Assembly: GCA_023213395.1 (NCBI GenBank)
Contig: CM041465.1
Coordinates: forward strand, 88,915,741-88,979,740
Source: Cycas panzhihuaensis
Lineage: Eukaryota > Cycadophyta
Length of the DNA: 64,000 bases
Reading direction: 5' to 3'
The notes under the pieces were generated by a model that was not told where the DNA came from, ran no database searches, and worked only from the letters and a program-made list of their open reading frames with translations. Positions 61,060-64,000 of this stretch are shown in pieces. The position numbers and the translations under genes are program-made. Numbering within the stretch: position 1 is the stretch's first letter; every line of letters begins with the position of its first letter.

Positions 61060-61340
61060 TGGGATCACGTCACATCATATCTTGTTCTGATATAATTTCC
61101 CAATGCTAAGTTTAACCAAGAATCTTTTGTCAATAGTCACCTCATTTTCTTTTTTGAACCAAGAAATACGGTATAGATGTGGATGTGCTTCATAACTTAA
61201 TCTCAACTTTTCTACCATTTCATTAGAGACCATATTCTTACAAGTACCATTATTAATTATAACTTTACATACCTTTCCTCCCACAGTACATCTTGTACTA
61301 AAAATATTATTTCGTAACCATGAATCATCATCCATCTTTA
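61060..61340 (-). pseudogene. gypsy A protease, Asp replaced
   Basis: The minus piece 61075-61335 has VIINNGTCKNMVS where IIDGGSC is usual, so the active-site Asp is Asn. EMVEKLRL, HPHLYRISW and LVKLSIGK follow in family order. The stop at 61075 comes just before the conserved Cys-Asp-Val. Confidence 0.82.
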
Positions 61341-61479
61341 CCTTTCCTTTATCCTATATGGGTTGTCATCTAGGTGTTGTCTTGGTTCTGCAAAGCATTA
61401 AGCTCTCATCTTCATTTGTTAAGACTCCTTCATTGTCATCTTCATTTTAGGCCTAGTTTATCCTTGGATGGTCTTCTTG

Positions 61480-62526
61480 CCTTCTAGATTGTTCCTCACG
61501 GTGACATGGATATTCAAATTCCTTTTATCCTTCTTCCCCACATCTGAAACAAACAAAAGGTCTCGTCCATCCTCTTCTTCCACCAAAAACTTTGCCTCGT
61601 TGGGCTCCTAGAAATCCTCTTCCTCTAAATTAAGCTCCTCGTCCTCCTTGCATTCTGCCCTACCTCTCAACTTCTTATCTTTCCATCCTATTGGATAATT
61701 CTCCTCTCACATAGGGGATCCCTCCTCTATCTCTATATGAAGGTGATGAACCTCTTCTCATCACAAAGGGCCTTCAAGTAGTATGTCTATTTTGCTTCTC
61801 TTCTGCCTTTAATACTAATTGATATACATCTTTCATGCTTTTAACTCTATGCATGCTAAGTTCATCTTGAATTGAAAACTTTGAACCATTTACATACCTT
61901 GAATCAACTTGTTCACCTGTCTCCTCATTTTCCACATAAATGGAAAGCTTAAAGAACTCATCTATATAGTCTTGTACCATCATTTCTTTTTGCTTAAAGT
62001 TATGGAACTTTCCAAAAAGGGTTTGAGAATAGTCAATTCGTAAAAACTTCTCTTTCAACTTCTTTACCATTTTGGTCGACGTTCTAATATTTTCTTTGCC
62101 TTTCTTTACCCTCTCCTTCTACAAGTGATCCCACCAAATAGTTGCATGTCTTTTTAGCTTCGTGCATGAAAACTTTACCTTCTTTTCTTCAGTCATTCTT
62201 TTCTATTTAAAGAACTTCTCCATGGCATTTAGCCAATCTACTAACTCCTCTAGTTTTAAACTCCCCTAGTAGTTTGGAATATCAATCTTGATGCCATCAC
62301 TCCTATCTTGAAGTGTTTTTAAGAATCTTTCTTCTATTGCCTGTGGTTCTTGTGGCTCATTCTCTTCAAATCTTATACCATTATTACTTAATGCTTCTTC
62401 TTCATTGGTATTTCCTCTGTGCCTTTGTCTTAATACTATGGTAGCAAGCCATTCCATTCTTCTCTACAACTCCTGCAAGTTTCTATTCATTTTAGCATAG
62501 TTTACTCTTCCTACTCTTCGTGCCAT
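61480..62526 (-). pseudogene. gypsy A gag with CCHC remnant
   Basis: ATG at 62526 gives MARRVGRVN. The gag core includes DIPNY, EELVDWLNAMEKFF (near 62225) and FNQ-like KFHNFKQKEMMVQDYIDEF (61774-62070), typical of the retrotransposon gag domain. An Arg/Gly-rich stretch precedes a knuckle near 61530 (CFRCGEEG, then stop). Stops occur at several points. Confidence 0.85.
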
Positions 62527-62748
62527 TTTTTTGCTGCTCTTCCCTTTACCTAACCACTTTAGGTCCCAAAACTTCTCTTGTAAGCTTTCTTCAAGGCTCT
62601 TAAGCCCCATAGAGTACTTCCTTACCCTTTTAATAGGAATACTCTGTAACCTATATTATCTCTTCAACAACTATCTGCTACAATATCTTAAAGTTTTGTG
62701 GTTTCATTTTTTAACCCTAGAGCTAAACCATGCTCTCATATTAGATGA

Positions 62749-63357
62749 TGAGGGTAGCTTACAAGGAAAATATTCTATCTAACATGCACAAAACCTAAAA
62801 AAATAAGAAAGAGCTAAAAAAAAAGTTCAAATAATAGAGAGAGCCATTGTTACATTGAATTCCTTTCAATTCCATTCAAATCTACTAAAAGATAGTCTAA
62901 AATTACATTTATATAAGTAAAAGTAGGAAGTCTAGAAACTTTTAACCCTAACCCTAAAAACTATTTAATTATGTAAAATACTATGTAATTTCATATTTCT
63001 AAGTTAATTCCTACCAAGAAAAGCTAGACCACTAAGGGTCATTACATAAAAGTGATAATTAGTCTAAAATTAACTACTATTTTTAGACATACAAAATAAA
63101 TCTAAATTTATAGGTATTTTTAGAGTATTTTTTAGTAGGCAAACATTGAGCCTATTATGGGCCTTTGGCCCTATCCTAGGATGTTTTTACCTCTTCTTCT
63201 TGGATAGACCTTTAATTTGCTGATAGAAGGATTGAATTCTGACCACCAAGTCAAAAGTTAAGCTTCAATCAATAGACCCCAAAACTTAGAGCAAAGTAAC
63301 TTAAAAAAGGTGAAAAATAGACGAAATTATGATGAAGGTCAAGATGCTTCTACATCA
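62749..63357 (-). repeat. LTR shared by gypsy A and gypsy B (609 bp)
   Basis: The plus-strand start is TGAGGGTAGCTTACAAGG and the end is CTACATCA. It is the 5' LTR of gypsy A (primer site at its left) and, by position, the 3' LTR of gypsy B (polypurine tract TCCTCCCTAAG at its right). It matches 49725-50314. Confidence 0.85.
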
Positions 63358-64000
63358 TCCTCCCTAAGTTGAAAAGAATTCCTTCCCTATAAATTATTAT
63401 GATGAATTTCTTTCCATTTTTTAAAATTTAATAGCTTCAATTCTTCTTCGGTTATTCAGGTGTTATCTACTTATGGTAGACCTTTCCGTTACACTAGGTA
63501 CTTGTGTTATAATTTCCTTGTCGTGTACTTATTGTCTTTATATCTAATATCTACTCAATTTCTTCTCACTTATTCCTTAGTATTTCAAGCTTCTAACTTA
63601 CCACTTTGCTTTCATAATCTACCTCTTCATCTCCTTCATGATATGCATATAGATCCGAAACATTAAAAATAAGAAAGATGTCAAAGTATTCAGGGAGGTC
63701 CACCTCATATGAATTATCATTGATCCTTTTTAAAATCTAACATAGCCTAACCTTTTTGTATTTGAGATTGTTGTAGGTCCCTTGGAGGAATCTATCTTTC
63801 TTTAAGAAAACCATTACTAAGTCACCTTCTTCAAATACCTTATATCTACGAGTCTTATCTACTACTTCCTTATACTTTTTATTGGTGTCTTATAACATTT
63901 TCCTTACCTCCTCATGAACCAGTTGTATATTCTCTATATAAGCTTCTACATCATCACTCATATATTCCCCAATGGGTGGATGCACTAAATCTAGCACACT
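63358..64000 (-). pseudogene. gypsy B integrase C-terminus, cut by window edge
   Basis: From about 63555 to the end the minus strand repeats the sequence at 58137-58590 (landmarks CTCTTCATCTCCTTCATGAT and CTTATATCTACGAGTC). It is therefore the integrase tail of a second gypsy copy in the same orientation. 63358-63543 matches 50315-50498. CTAAT at 63544-63548 is the unoccupied copia VI target. Confidence 0.85.

Larger units (their letters stand above)
49725..63357 (-). mobile_element. Ty3/gypsy element A, interrupted by copia VI
   Basis: The LTRs are 49725-50314 (3') and 62749-63357 (5'). The minus-strand order is LTR, primer-site-like TATGAGAGCATGG (62727-62741), gag (ATG 62526), protease, reverse transcriptase, RNase H, integrase, polypurine tract (CTTGGGGAGGA, 50315-50325) and LTR. 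Integrase after reverse transcriptase is the gypsy order. Copia VI (50504-58131) lies between integrase end and the 3' LTR. The outer TSD cannot be checked because the right side runs into another gypsy copy. Confidence 0.88.

Overview
The window looks like intergenic DNA from a seed plant with a large genome, probably a gymnosperm. That placement is an inference from three things: old, deeply nested LTR retrotransposons with initiator-Met-tRNA primer sites, AT-rich spacers, and a single low-copy plant exon. No bacterial or organellar genes, rRNA, convincing tRNA or CRISPR array was seen. Almost every protein-like segment is a decayed Ty1/copia or Ty3/gypsy gag-pol piece. All boundaries, target-site duplications (TSDs) and homologies were read by eye.

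Left part (1-27.7 kb). A minus-strand copia (family I; LTR 3448-3785, gag to 565, protease running off the left edge) faces a plus-strand relative whose leader, gag and pol are spread over about 7.77-27.09 kb. The plus copy was hit three times, each with a 5-bp TSD: a solo LTR (8131-8603, ACATG), a complete copia II (9705-15632, AAAGA) and a complete copia III (16955-24146, AAGGA). Its 3' LTR (26753-27088) abuts the RNase H tail and LTR of yet another copia.

Middle (27.7-49.7 kb). A minus-strand copia IV holds gag to integrase (27680-30019). A possible large LTR lies at 31168-32256. A complete minus-strand deletion derivative, copia V (35413-40227, TSD CCCCA), has lost its reverse-transcriptase active site and sits between two direct LTR-like repeats (34527-34962 and 42152-42583). 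The only ordinary gene evidence is at 44003-44246, minus strand: the first coding exon of a type-B response regulator (cytokinin signalling), ending at a GT splice donor. Its upstream DNA is relatively GC-rich. Later exons are not recognised in the window.

Right part (49.7-64 kb). A minus-strand gypsy element (49725-63357) was entered by a complete minus-strand copia VI (50504-58131, TSD CTAAT). The right gypsy LTR (62749-63357) is followed directly by the integrase tail of a second gypsy copy, so two gypsy units share an LTR. That second copy carries the uninterrupted CTAAT site, an internal empty-site control for the copia VI insertion.

The retroelement parts do not now work together: protease, integrase and reverse-transcriptase motifs are mostly broken, often by G-to-A type changes (Asp to Asn, Trp to stop). 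No new biological system was found. The interest lies in the datable nesting, the shared-LTR gypsy tandem, the repeat-bearing leaders and the isolated response-regulator exon.
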